A stretch of DNA of 35,892 nucleotides from Spirochaetota bacterium. Its GTDB lineage: Bacteria; Spirochaetota; UBA4802; UBA5368. The position numbers and the translations under genes are program-made. Each line of letters starts with the position of its first letter. The stretch's first letter is position 1. The stretch spans positions 1-35,892 of the forward strand of contig JADFDB010000011.1 in NCBI GenBank assembly GCA_018263175.1, in the 5' to 3' direction. This document shows, piece after piece, positions 1 to 7,485 of this stretch. The notes under the pieces were generated by a model. That model was not told where the DNA came from and did no database searches. It saw nothing but the letters and a program-made list of their open reading frames with translations.

Positions 1-1
1 G

Positions 2-259
2 GAAAAACACGGTCGTGACACCGGGTTTACCGGACGGGTCATCGATGCCGGCGGGAACTATGTGGAGCTGAAACGCGGCCCCAGGGAGATACGACTTACG
101 TATACCGACACCACGAAGTTCTTCGGTCTTGACGGGGCGGAGGCGGACGGGAGCGCAATCGAGATCTGCCAGGTGGTACGGGCGGTCTATCAGCCGGTCG
201 ACCGCGCGGGTAAGCTCGTGAGTATAACCGTTTTGAAGGAAGGAAACTGCCGCAAATAG
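2..259 (+). CDS. C-terminal part of an unrecognised small beta-rich protein
   Basis: The frame is open to the left edge, so the start lies upstream of the window and the GTG at 62 need not be the true start. About 85 residues are visible, ending at TAG 257-259. Alternating hydrophobic and polar residues (TGFTGRVIDAGG, then VELKRGPREI, TYTDTTKFF and a final LVSITVLKEG) suggest a small beta-barrel. The pattern 'G.V..aggnyV.l....i.lty.dtTkf' loosely resembles DUF5666-like domains, but I would not assign that family on this evidence. No membrane segment or signal is visible in the retained part. The next gene starts 48 bases downstream on the same strand. Function unknown. Confidence 0.6.
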   Translation, partial: EKHGRDTGFTGRVIDAGGNYVELKRGPREIRLTYTDTTKFFGLDGAEADGSAIEICQVVRAVYQPVDRAGKLVSITVLKEGNCRK

Positions 260-307
260 ACGCTCTGCCGATTCGTCCGGCACGGAAATTAAATCTGGAG
301 ACCGATC

Positions 308-1597
308 ATGAATAAACCCCGCGTTCTGTTACGAAGATGCGATGCATACAATACGGACGCCATCGAGCAAATCCTTTCAGAATCCGTGGACGAGCTCGGG
401 CTTACTATCGCCGGGAAGGTGTTCGTAAAGCCCAACGTGGTCAACGCGAACAAAAGGTACAACAGGCATTCATTTACGAACCCCGCCGTGGTCGAGGCGA
501 TGCTTCGCCTTATTAAGAAAAGGAACCCCGACGACATTACGGTCGGCGAGTCCGGCGGCTTCGGCATTCCCACGCGTTACCTCTTCAAGGAGGCCGGCTA
601 TTACGAGATGACGCGAAGGCAGGGCGTGCGTCTTGTCGATCTCAACGAACATGCCGTCGATCGTGTGACGCTTAAAAAAGGCGTATGCCACAAAGACATG
701 CTGCTTTCGAGGTTTATCAGCGAGGCCGATTTTAAAATCTGGATGCCCCGGCTCAAATACCATATCTTCACGGACTTTACGAACGCGCTCAAGCTCAACA
801 TCGGCATCCTCACGCACAAGGAGCGAATGCTCTATCACGATCATCGCATCCATGAAAAGATCGTCGATATGCTCGAGGTCGGCTATCCCGACCTGGTGGT
901 ATCCGACGCCATCGAGACCACGTACGGCTGGGAGTCCGCGGCCTATCCCGTTCCGCTGGGACTTCTGATGGTGGCGAATAATCCGCTGGCCGCGGACGTT
1001 GCGGCTTCGTACATCATGGGCTACAACGCCGCGGAGGTGCGTTACCTCAAAATCGCGAACGCGCGCGGTTACGGAAGCCTCTCGCTCGACGATATATCGA
1101 TAGAGGGCGACGCCGATATCGAGGAGCTCCGGGCGAAGCCCAAAGGGCAGACGCGCCTGTTCCAGCATCTGAAGGAGCTCGACACGCCGATCAGCTTCTA
1201 CGCCGGCTACGCGCCGGACACCGACGTGGTATGCGACGGAGGGTGTGAGGCCGCGGTCAAGGCGGCGCTCGCGCTTGTGGAGAAGAAGTATCCGGGGTCG
1301 CTCAAAAAGGCAAAGAAGGGGGCCATCATCACGGGCATCTATCATGGCGACGTCGATATGCCCGACGGACCGGTGTTCCTCATCGGTACGTGCACGCGTG
1401 TCGAGGGGAAGCTCAACGCAAAAAAGATCCACCGCGTGAAGGGCTGCCCGATGGGGGCCAAGGACCTCATGCTCAACGTACCGTTCATTTTCGGATTGCC
1501 CAATCCCGTGCTGGATCTGCGGGACCTCGCCCCGCTCGCTCTCAATATCGTGCAGAAGGGGATGAGCATCGCGGCGAATAAAGTGCTGGGCCGGTGA
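308..1597 (+). CDS. DUF362 family protein
   Basis: A 429-residue protein. It opens with a strand-helix arrangement (PRVLLRRCDAYN, then helix, then IAGKVFVKPNVVNANK). The 'GKVFVKPNVV' block, the later 'TVGESGGFG' and 'DFTNALKLNIG' are typical of DUF362 (PF04015), a family often found near iron-sulfur proteins and of unproven biochemical role. Many DUF362 proteins carry a C-terminal CxxCxxCxxxC ferredoxin motif; here there is none. Only scattered cysteines remain near residues 310-380 (VVCDGGCE, GTCTR, KGCPMG), which could still bind a metal. GGAG at 297-300 gives a good ribosome site for the ATG at 308. No signal peptide, so cytoplasmic. It precedes mpl by about 60 bases on the same strand. 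The family call is firm, the function open. Confidence 0.8.
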   Translation: MNKPRVLLRRCDAYNTDAIEQILSESVDELGLTIAGKVFVKPNVVNANKRYNRHSFTNPAVVEAMLRLIKKRNPDDITVGESGGFGIPTRYLFKEAGYYEMTRRQGVRLVDLNEHAVDRVTLKKGVCHKDMLLSRFISEADFKIWMPRLKYHIFTDFTNALKLNIGILTHKERMLYHDHRIHEKIVDMLEVGYPDLVVSDAIETTYGWESAAYPVPLGLLMVANNPLAADVAASYIMGYNAAEVRYLKIANARGYGSLSLDDISIEGDADIEELRAKPKGQTRLFQHLKELDTPISFYAGYAPDTDVVCDGGCEAAVKAALALVEKKYPGSLKKAKKGAIITGIYHGDVDMPDGPVFLIGTCTRVEGKLNAKKIHRVKGCPMGAKDLMLNVPFIFGLPNPVLDLRDLAPLALNIVQKGMSIAANKVLGR

Positions 1598-1660
1598 TCG
1601 CGAGGCGATAGTGTCATTGACGGACGAGGCTGTTTTCGTCACCGGGGAATCGGGGCGGGC

Positions 1661-3094
1661 ATGAGAAAGGACATCACCTCCATCCACCTTATCGGTGTCT
1701 GTGGTGTCGCGATGGGGAGCCTCGCGGGCATGCTCAGGCAGCGCGGCTATGAGGTCACCGGCTCCGACGAGGCGGTATACCCGCCCATGAGCGATATGCT
1801 CGCGGAATGGGGCATAGAGGTGCGCCGCGGATACCGCGAAGAGCATGTCGGCAGCCCCGACCTCGTGGTCGTCGGTAATGCCATAAGCCGCGGCAATGCC
1901 GAGGTCGAGTATGTTCTCGCGCGGCGCATGCCCTACCGGTCGATGGCTCAGGCCCTGCGGGACTTTTTTCTGGAAGGCAAAGAGGTCGTTGCCGTGGCCG
2001 GGACGCACGGAAAGACCACCACCACGGCCCTCCTGGCGCACATCCTGGTCGAGGCGGGGCTCGATCCATCCTTCTTCGTGGGAGGGGTTCCGGTAAACTA
2101 CGGTTCGAACTTCCGCCTGGGGGCCGGCAATCATTTCATAATCGAGGGCGACGAATACGATTCGGCCTTCTTCGAGAAGGTCCCCAAGTTCGTCATGTAC
2201 CGCCCGCATCAGCTCGTGCTCACCTCGCTCGAGTTCGACCATGCCGACATCTACCGGAACCTGGACGAAATTTCGCTGTGGTTTCGCCGGCTCGTTAACC
2301 TCATCCCCGCCAACGGCAGCATCGTCTACTCGGCCGCCTGTCCGGCCCTGCGCGACGCGGTCAGCCGTTCCTTCGCGCACCGCAGCGCGTTCGGCCGCGC
2401 CGACGCCGATTTTTTCTGCGAGGATGGCGGCCCGGATGGCGAATGGTCAAACCTCGTGCTTCATGTACCGGGGGCGGCGGCCATCGCGCTTCGCTCGCGC
2501 CTTTTCGGGGAGTTCAACCGGGCCAACATCGCGGCGGCGGCGGGCATGGCGCTTCGGTTGGGCGTTCCCACCGACGCGCTCAGGCGCGGCGTCGAAAGTT
2601 TCAGGGGGGTGAGGCGCCGGCAGGAGCTCATCTACGCGCGGGAGGGCTTCAGGATATATGAAGACTTCGCCCATCATCCGACCGCGATCGCCGGCGTGAT
2701 CGCCATGATGCGCGAGCGTTTCCCCTCATCGCGCCTGTGGGCCGTGTACGAACCGCGAAGCGCCACCAGCAGGCGCAGGGTGTTTCAGAATGAGCTGCCG
2801 GGTTCGTTCGCCGGCGCGGACCGCGTGCTCGTCAAGACCCCGTACAAACTCGAAGGGATACCCGAGGGCGAGCGCATCGACATGGCCGGCGTGATCGGCG
2901 ATATCAACGCGCGGGGAGGGAGCGCCCGGTTGTTGAGCGACGCCGCTTCCATCGTGGAGTCGGTTTTCGGGGAGCTCGACCGAAAGGAAGACAACGTGCT
3001 TATCATCATGTCGAATGGCGGCTTTGACGGTATTTACGAAAAATTCCGGACCGCGGCGGACGGGTTCTTCTCCGTGGATCCGGCGCGCCGCTGA
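1661..3094 (+). CDS. mpl: UDP-N-acetylmuramate:L-alanyl-gamma-D-glutamyl-meso-diaminopimelate ligase
   Basis: Mpl attaches the tripeptide L-Ala-gamma-D-Glu-meso-DAP, salvaged from peptidoglycan turnover, to UDP-MurNAc in the cytoplasm, using ATP. The 477 residues show the Mur-ligase order: Rossmann-like N domain with IGVCGVAMGSLAGML (11-25), P-loop GTHGKTTTT (114-122), a central domain containing EGDEYDSAFFEKVPKF, then LTSLEFDHADIY, and a C-terminal domain with EDFAHHPTAI and YEPRSATSRRR. The 'DEYDSAFFEK ... SLEFDHADI' pair and the CxGxxMGxLAxM variant of the N-terminal loop separate Mpl from MurC. Length is normal for the family. ATG 1661 follows the G-rich stretch GGGGCGGGC, a modest ribosome site. 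Its presence implies a DAP-type wall and recycling. The gene ends 33 bases from the convergent reductase gene. Confidence 0.92.
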   Translation: MRKDITSIHLIGVCGVAMGSLAGMLRQRGYEVTGSDEAVYPPMSDMLAEWGIEVRRGYREEHVGSPDLVVVGNAISRGNAEVEYVLARRMPYRSMAQALRDFFLEGKEVVAVAGTHGKTTTTALLAHILVEAGLDPSFFVGGVPVNYGSNFRLGAGNHFIIEGDEYDSAFFEKVPKFVMYRPHQLVLTSLEFDHADIYRNLDEISLWFRRLVNLIPANGSIVYSAACPALRDAVSRSFAHRSAFGRADADFFCEDGGPDGEWSNLVLHVPGAAAIALRSRLFGEFNRANIAAAAGMALRLGVPTDALRRGVESFRGVRRRQELIYAREGFRIYEDFAHHPTAIAGVIAMMRERFPSSRLWAVYEPRSATSRRRVFQNELPGSFAGADRVLVKTPYKLEGIPEGERIDMAGVIGDINARGGSARLLSDAASIVESVFGELDRKEDNVLIIMSNGGFDGIYEKFRTAADGFFSVDPARR

Positions 3095-3127
3095 ACCCGG
3101 ACGCGTCGGACGCGGTGCGGACCGCCC

Positions 3128-4099
3128 TCAGTGGGACCACTGCGACACGGCGCGCTCGCGCTTGTTGATGTACTGCTCGGCGGAGAGCGCCGCGACGCAA
3201 CCCTCCGCCGCCGCGATCACCACCTGCCGCACCTTCTTGCAGGTGACGTCCCCGATCGCATAGACGCCCTCCACCGAGGTCGCCATCGTTTCCCGGTCAA
3301 TGCCGATGCAGCCTTCGGCGGTGGTGTCGATCGCCCCGTACAGGTAGTCGACGATCGGCCTGTTGCCGTGCAGGTACAGAAAGACGCCCTCCACATCCAG
3401 GGTCTCTTCATGGCCCTGCGCGCCCGAGATCGTCACGCCGTTTACGTGCTCATGGCCGCGTATCGCGGTTATTCGGGCGCCGGTCTTTACGACGATCGCC
3501 GGATTGGACGAGATAAAGGCCGCGAGCTCGGCCGGGATTTCCCTGTCGCGCGTAATAAGGTGGATGCGCCGGGCGAACCTCGCGAGGGCCTCTATCTCCT
3601 CGATCACCTCGACGACGGCGCCGGCGATGGCGACGTCCCTGTCCTGGTAGAAGGCGGCGTCGCAGGTGGCGCAGTAGCTGACGCCGCGGCCGGTGAGCTC
3701 CGCTTCGCCCGGCAGCGTCACCGAGCGCCCCATCGAGCCCGTTGCGAGTATAACGGTCTTCGAGCGAACGGTCCCGTTCGAGACAAAGACCTGGAAGGGA
3801 CGCGCGGTGAAATCCACGCCGTAGACCTGTTCGGACAGCACCTTCGCGCCGAAGGATTCGGCCTGTTCGCGCATGCGCTCGAGGAGTTCCGTGCCGCTTA
3901 TGCCGCCCGGTATGCCGGGATAATTGGCGATGCGGTCGGCCGAGCCGAGCGCGCCGCTCGCCGGGTTCTTGTCCACGACGAGCGTTTTGAGCTTTGCCCT
4001 CGAGGCATAGAGCGCCGCCGAAAGGCCGCCCGGGCCGCCGCCTATTATGATGATATCGTACAGCTCGTCGGTTATGGGTTCATTCTTTTCAGTTTCCAT
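3128..4099 (-). CDS. Thioredoxin-reductase-like flavoprotein lacking the NADPH-binding motif
   Basis: A 323-residue class II pyridine-nucleotide-disulfide oxidoreductase homologue. The FAD-binding loop GGGPGG is at residues 20-25, the redox disulfide CATC at 143-146, and the second FAD motif, GVYAIGDVTCKKVRQ, near the C terminus, so FAD binding and dithiol chemistry look intact. The nucleotide-binding half is altered: where NADPH-dependent enzymes have GGGxSAxEEA, this protein reads AIAGAVVEVIEEIEA (157-171), and the HRRxxxR NADPH-phosphate motif is replaced by ITRDREIP (182-189). Known enzymes with the same losses include clostridial ferredoxin-dependent flavin thioredoxin reductases and the Gloeobacter DTR type. 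A non-NADPH donor such as ferredoxin is therefore my inference. The C terminus ends SQWSH, an aromatic tail that might cover the flavin. AGAGGA lies 8 bases before ATG 4099. No thioredoxin gene is adjacent. Confidence 0.85.
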   Translation of the reverse strand: METEKNEPITDELYDIIIIGGGPGGLSAALYASRAKLKTLVVDKNPASGALGSADRIANYPGIPGGISGTELLERMREQAESFGAKVLSEQVYGVDFTARPFQVFVSNGTVRSKTVILATGSMGRSVTLPGEAELTGRGVSYCATCDAAFYQDRDVAIAGAVVEVIEEIEALARFARRIHLITRDREIPAELAAFISSNPAIVVKTGARITAIRGHEHVNGVTISGAQGHEETLDVEGVFLYLHGNRPIVDYLYGAIDTTAEGCIGIDRETMATSVEGVYAIGDVTCKKVRQVVIAAAEGCVAALSAEQYINKRERAVSQWSH

Positions 4100-4136
4100 G
4101 CCCGGTGTCCTCTTTTATATGTGTTCTGTCATAGTC

Positions 4137-4217
4137 TTGCTGCGAAGCCTGTGAATATCGGGTTTGCCCACGCCTGCGGCGGAGGAAAACCTGCCTCAGT
4201 TCCAGGTTATACAACAA
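4137..4217. repeat. Palindromic repeat, family 1, copy 1 (degenerate)
   Basis: This copy has degenerate ends TTGCTGCGAA (4137-4146) and TATACAACAA (4208-4217) and a core GGTTTGCCCACGCCTGCGGC followed by GGAGGAAAACCTG. Both the ends and the order match the better-preserved copies at 10693-10771 and 14450-14530. It sits between the divergent reductase and serS genes. Confidence 0.6.
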
Positions 4218-4275
4218 CTCTAATAATAAAGCACAAAATGTTGCGCCGGACAACCAATTTACAACCGCATCTTTC

Positions 4276-4303
4276 TTGACAATCCGCGGTGCGGGTGTAC
4301 GCT
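4276..4303 (+). promoter_or_regulatory. Probable sigma-70-type promoter of serS
   Basis: A perfect -35 TTGACA (4276-4281), a 16-base spacer and -10 TACGCT (4298-4303), with TG directly before the -10. The predicted transcript start is about 30 bases upstream of the serS ATG at 4341. Confidence 0.5.
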
Positions 4304-4340
4304 ACCCATCCCATAACCCAATGAAACACGGAGCCCCGTA

Positions 4341-5600
4341 ATGATAGACCCCAGGCTTGTGCGCGACGACCTCGAAAACCTCCGCGTCATGTTGAAAAAG
4401 CGCAACATGGAGTCCGTCGTCGACCTCGACGAGCTCAAACGTATCGACGAGGAGCGGCGCTCCGTCATCGCGCGTGCGGACGAGCTGCGCGAGAAGCGCA
4501 ATCGCGTCTCGAAGGAGATAGGAAAGCTCAAATCGAAGGGGGGGGAGGCGTCGGAGCTCATGGCCGAGATGAGCGGTGTCAACGACGGCATAAAAGAGCT
4601 CGAGGCGTCGGTGGAGAAACTGGACGCCGGCTTCAACGAACTCATGCTCTCCCTGCCCAATGTGCTTTCGGACGCGGTCCCCGAGGGGCGCGACGAAAAC
4701 GATAATGTGATGGTGCGAACCTGGGGCGAAAAGCCCGCGTTCGGCTTCAAGCCAAAACCGCATTACGACCTTGGAACGGACCTCGGCATACTCGATTTCG
4801 AGCGCGGGGTCAAGCTCTCGGGCACGCGCTTCTACGTTTACCGCGGCCTTGCGGCGAAGCTCGAGCGCGCCATCATCAACTTCATGCTCGACCTGCACAC
4901 GGTGGAGCACGGCTACACCGAGACCTTCGCGCCGTTCGTCGTCAACGACGAAAGCATGATCGGAACCGGGCAGTATCCGAAGTTCCGCGACGAGTACTAC
5001 CGCATCGAGCGCGACGGCCTCTCGCTCATCCCGACGGCGGAGGTGCCGCTCACCAACCTCTATCGCGACGAGATCCTCGAGAAGGAACAGCTCCCGCTGT
5101 ACGTTACGATGCAGTCGGCGTGTTTCCGCCGTGAGGCCGGAAGCGCCGGGAAGGACACGCGCGGCCTCATCCGCGTCCACCAGTTTCAGAAGGTGGAGCT
5201 CGTAAAGTTCGTGGAGCCGGAAACATCCTTCGACGAGCTTGAAAAGCTCACGGCCAACGCCGAGGAGGTGCTCAAACGCCTCAATCTGCATTACCGCGTC
5301 ATGCTTTTGTGCTCGGCCGACACCTCGGCGGCCTCCGCCAAGACCTATGATATCGAGGTGTGGATGCCCGGGCTCGACCGCTATGTCGAGATTTCATCGT
5401 GCTCGAACTTTCTGGACTACCAGGCCCGCCGCGCGCGTATCCGCTACCGTAAGGCCCGAGGCGAAAAGGCGGCCTTTCTGCACACGCTGAACGGTTCGGG
5501 CCTTGCCGCGGGGAGGACGCTCGCCGCGGTCATGGAGAATTACCAGACCGCGGAGGGCGGCATAGAGGTGCCGGCGGCGCTCAAGCCGTACATCAAATGA
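4341..5600 (+). CDS. serS: Seryl-tRNA synthetase
   Basis: Charges tRNA-Ser (and tRNA-Sec where present) with serine in the cytoplasm. The 419-residue protein has the normal layout: an N-terminal antiparallel coiled-coil arm (about residues 25-105, rich in E, K and R) that grips the tRNA long variable arm, then the class II catalytic core. Motif 2 is seen in [21 protein letters not shown] and motif 3 in [27 protein letters not shown] and [15 protein letters not shown] are SerRS-specific. ATG 4341 is preceded by CACGGAGCCCCGTA, with GGAG about 8 bases upstream. The stop overlaps the ATG of the next gene in ATGA (5597-5600), so the two are probably translationally coupled. Confidence 0.97.
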   Translation: MIDPRLVRDDLENLRVMLKKRNMESVVDLDELKRIDEERRSVIARADELREKRNRVSKEIGKLKSKGGEASELMAEMSGVNDGIKELEASVEKLDAGFNELMLSLPNVLSDAVPEGRDENDNVMVRTWGEKPAFGFKPKPHYDLGTDLGILDFERGVKLSGTRFYVYRGLAAKLERAIINFMLDLHTVEHGYTETFAPFVVNDESMIGTGQYPKFRDEYYRIERDGLSLIPTAEVPLTNLYRDEILEKEQLPLYVTMQSACFRREAGSAGKDTRGLIRVHQFQKVELVKFVEPETSFDELEKLTANAEEVLKRLNLHYRVMLLCSADTSAASAKTYDIEVWMPGLDRYVEISSCSNFLDYQARRARIRYRKARGEKAAFLHTLNGSGLAAGRTLAAVMENYQTAEGGIEVPAALKPYIK

Positions 5601-6556
5601 TCGAACTGACGCTTCCGGAGATCGACCACATCGCGATGCGTCACGCGATTTCGCTCTCGCTGGCCACCGGGAAATCCTTCCGCCTCGGCGGAGGCTTCCG
5701 CTTCGTCAGGGAGAACCCCGCGGCCGGGAACCTGCTCGCCGACTGGGAGAACGCGCTCGGCGCGCTCTCCGCCGGCTCGTTCGGAAGCGACGGAGACGAC
5801 CTGCTGTTCAGGCCGGGAGCGCCGGCGCGCGGCGATTACTCGTTCGAGACGGGGGCGTTTTCCTCGGCGCTCGAGCTCGTTCTGCTCCTGCTTCCGCCCC
5901 TCACGAGGCTCGAATACCGCACCGCGCTCGGCGTGCGCGGCGTCACGCATTCGGACCTGTCGTATACGACCGATTTCGTCAACCTCACGATCTTCGACCT
6001 CCTGGAACGGATGGGTTTTTATCTGCATCTTTCACTGAAGCGCTTCGGATTTTACGGGTCCGGCGGCGGGCTGCTCGAGGCAAAGGCCTATCCGGGGGAG
6101 AGCGGGGGGGCTTTGCCGGATCTCTCGTACCATGACGTGCGGATTACGGGTGCCCGCGTGTACATAGCAAAGCTTCCGACCGATGTGGCAATGACGCAGA
6201 AGGACTTGCTGGTGGCGGGTGGGGTGATCCCGGCCTCATCGGTCGGCATCGTCGAGGTGCTCGACGCGGACGGCCCCGGCAATTTCATCCAGGTATACGC
6301 CGAGTGCGACGGCGGCGTTCGCATACTCCACGCGGTGAGTCCGGTTTATTCGGGTGAAGGGGAATACGTCTTCAACGGGGAGGTCGCGGCCGAAACGGCA
6401 AGATCGGCGGTTGCGGCGTATGAACGCCTTTTAGTGGAAAAAGCGGTCCCGGAGCGCGCGGTGCGGGAGCTTCTGCCGTATGCCATATTATCCGGGAGTG
6501 GGATTCCCGTGCGCTCGGGCGGGGCCGGGGAGCGTCTGGCCGCCGCTTTCCTCTGA
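5597..6556 (+). CDS. RNA 3'-phosphate cyclase (RtcA)-fold protein, apparently catalytically inactive
   Basis: 319 residues that follow RtcA/Rcl1 in order: [16 protein letters not shown] (15-30) matches the family 'lR.alaLS..tGkpfri'; [18 protein letters not shown] (69-86) matches 'l.F.Pg...G.y.fdiGTaGS'; [15 protein letters not shown] (113-127) matches 'l.GgTh...aP..Dy'; and [10 protein letters not shown] (149-158) matches 'r.GfYP.GGG'. Two features needed for catalysis are missing. The N-terminal DGSxGEGGGQ loop is replaced by LPEIDHIAM. The C-terminal segment carrying the adenylated histidine (His309 in E. coli RtcA) aligns with [14 protein letters not shown] and has no histidine. Loss of that His is also typical of eukaryotic Rcl1. 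The ORF overlaps serS by four bases. The family call is fairly sure; a non-enzymatic RNA or tRNA-binding role is only inference. Confidence 0.75.
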   Translation: MIELTLPEIDHIAMRHAISLSLATGKSFRLGGGFRFVRENPAAGNLLADWENALGALSAGSFGSDGDDLLFRPGAPARGDYSFETGAFSSALELVLLLLPPLTRLEYRTALGVRGVTHSDLSYTTDFVNLTIFDLLERMGFYLHLSLKRFGFYGSGGGLLEAKAYPGESGGALPDLSYHDVRITGARVYIAKLPTDVAMTQKDLLVAGGVIPASSVGIVEVLDADGPGNFIQVYAECDGGVRILHAVSPVYSGEGEYVFNGEVAAETARSAVAAYERLLVEKAVPERAVRELLPYAILSGSGIPVRSGGAGERLAAAFL

Positions 6557-6569
6557 TGCGCCCGTGGTG

Positions 6570-6701
6570 CTAAACAAGCGTGATTATCCTTTCCTCGCGC
6601 GCGCACCTGATACAGTAGCGCTTTCCCTCGGTCCCGTTACAGCATGGGACGAAATAGTGGTTGAGCTGATGGATGTCCGTACCGCACTTGCAGCATTTCA
6701 T
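6570..6701 (-). CDS. 43-residue cysteine-rich zinc-ribbon-like protein
   Basis: A short ORF from ATG 6701 to TAG 6570-6572. Its cysteines are at residues 3, 4, 6, 20, 21, 30 and 33 and its histidines at 11 and 15. They form CxxC-type pairs (CCKC near the N terminus, YCIRC near the C terminus) expected of a one- or two-zinc treble-clef or rubredoxin-like knuckle. A G-rich stretch, GGCGGGGGAC, lies about six bases before the ATG and could serve as ribosome site. Seven cysteines in 43 codons is unlikely by chance. The gene converges on the RtcA-like gene, 13 bases away. It resembles small zinc-ribbon proteins of unknown function; I cannot name a family. Confidence 0.6.
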   Translation of the reverse strand: MKCCKCGTDIHQLNHYFVPCCNGTEGKRYCIRCAREERIITLV

Positions 6702-6858
6702 GACGTGTCCCCCGCCGGAAACTTGAATGACTCTACTCTTTCAATTTCGGAGCTTTAGCCGTAATTGATAAGAAAAAAGATGAAGGGGAGTTCACCGATA
6801 TCGTGAAAAATCGCCTTCAGAATGAAAAAATTCCGATGGAGAAAAATAATTCATGTGC

Positions 6859-6886
6859 TTGACTGATTCCTGTGTCATGCTATCAT
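6859..6886 (+). promoter_or_regulatory. Strong extended -10 promoter
   Basis: -35 TTGACT (6859-6864), 16-base spacer, and TGC directly before -10 TATCAT (6881-6886). It is the best sigma-70-type match in the window. Transcription should start near 6893, about 230 bases before the next ORF, so it may drive a small RNA, a long leader, or both. Confidence 0.6.
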
Positions 6887-6892
6887 GTAAAA

Positions 6893-6995
6893 AATGGTCC
6901 GACGGTTGAGGAGGGGAACCCTTTCGCCCTCGATTGCCGCGACAAGGCCGATATAGAAAAACGCTCCCCGTGGGGAGTGTCGTTTCTTGGTAGTT
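6893..6995 (+). ncRNA. Candidate small RNA or structured leader
   Basis: Downstream of the strong promoter there are two stem-loops. The first pairs TTGAGG (about 6905) with CCTCGA, enclosing a GGG/CCC stem. The second pairs ACGCTCCCC (6961-6969) with GGGGAGTGT (6972-6980), and flanking GAAA/TTTC can extend it. TTTCTT follows, terminator-like but with a poor T run. No known riboswitch or RNA consensus was recognised. It could equally be an attenuator for the gene at 7124. Confidence 0.35.
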
Positions 6996-7123
6996 TAACA
7001 TTGCCGTCATGCGTGCAACAGCGGACAAATCTGTCGGCTATTGGGGCAGAAAATTTGTGTTTACAACAGCCGCCGCCGTACTTAATATCGCCGAATATTT
7101 AATTTGGGGGGGGATGTCAGCGA

Positions 7124-7456
7124 ATGGCTCAGAAAAAGAAATCCGGGACCGGTAAAAGCAAGCCGGTATCGGACAAGGGAAAGGCCAAACCGAAGGCGAA
7201 GTCGGGAAAGCCGCGCAGGAAGAGCAACCTTCTCAAGCTATGTTCAGTGATGAACAAACTTGTTATTGACGCGGTCGATAAAGAGGTGGTAAAGCGCTTC
7301 AGGACGCTCATCGACACCAGCGCCGATGAGATAACCAAGACAAGCCTCGATTCCGTGCTTAAAAATCCGGGCGATGTCGAGGTCTCGAGCTTTCACGAAA
7401 GTCTCCAGCCATACATAAAGCACTATATTTTTATGGCGAAAAGGAGCTTGAAGTAA
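7124..7456 (+). CDS. Lysine-rich small protein of unknown function
   Basis: A 110-residue protein. Residues 1-34 are a low-complexity basic tail (Lys, Gly, Ser, Pro, Arg), like those of nucleic-acid-binding proteins. The remainder (about 35-110) looks alpha-helical: LLKLCSVMNKLVIDAVDKEV, then RFRTLIDTSADEI and a final YIKHYIFMAKRSLK. No domain recognised. ATG 7124 is preceded by a run of eight G residues (7106-7113), an unusual but workable ribosome site. It is served by the strong promoter at 6859 and is followed after 29 bases by a membrane protein gene on the same strand. A nucleoid- or RNA-associated role is a guess from composition only. Confidence 0.65.
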   Translation: MAQKKKSGTGKSKPVSDKGKAKPKAKSGKPRRKSNLLKLCSVMNKLVIDAVDKEVVKRFRTLIDTSADEITKTSLDSVLKNPGDVEVSSFHESLQPYIKHYIFMAKRSLK

Positions 7457-7485
7457 GCCGTGCTCAGAGGGGCTCCCGCATCGGA

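Larger units (their letters stand above)
6702..7123. other. Gene-free stretch: promoter, leader or small RNA
   Basis: This 422-base gap is notably A+T-richer than its surroundings, at least to about 6890. It holds a good promoter (6859-6886), a two-hairpin segment (about 6893-6995) and a further leader of about 130 bases before the next ORF. No convincing ORF was found on either strand. The translated frames here have no family character. Confidence 0.5.

Noticed and set aside
470-2380. 636-residue minus-strand open frame across the DUF362 and mpl genes
   Set aside because: It lies opposite two well-supported genes. The long frame comes from high G+C codon bias, and the translation is rich in Arg, His, Asp and Val with no family motif.
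3095-3127. Terminator between mpl and the reductase gene
   Set aside because: CGCGTC and GACGCG form only a very short-loop hairpin without any T run on either strand.
3131-4279. 382-residue plus-strand frame opposite the reductase gene
   Set aside because: A mirror frame of the FAD-binding protein; no ribosome site and no recognisable domain.
4302-5291. Long minus-strand frame opposite serS
   Set aside because: An antisense shadow in G+C-rich sequence; serS is unambiguous.
6894-6956. Possible 20-codon leader peptide in the candidate small RNA
   Set aside because: No ribosome site in front of its ATG and no regulatory codon run.
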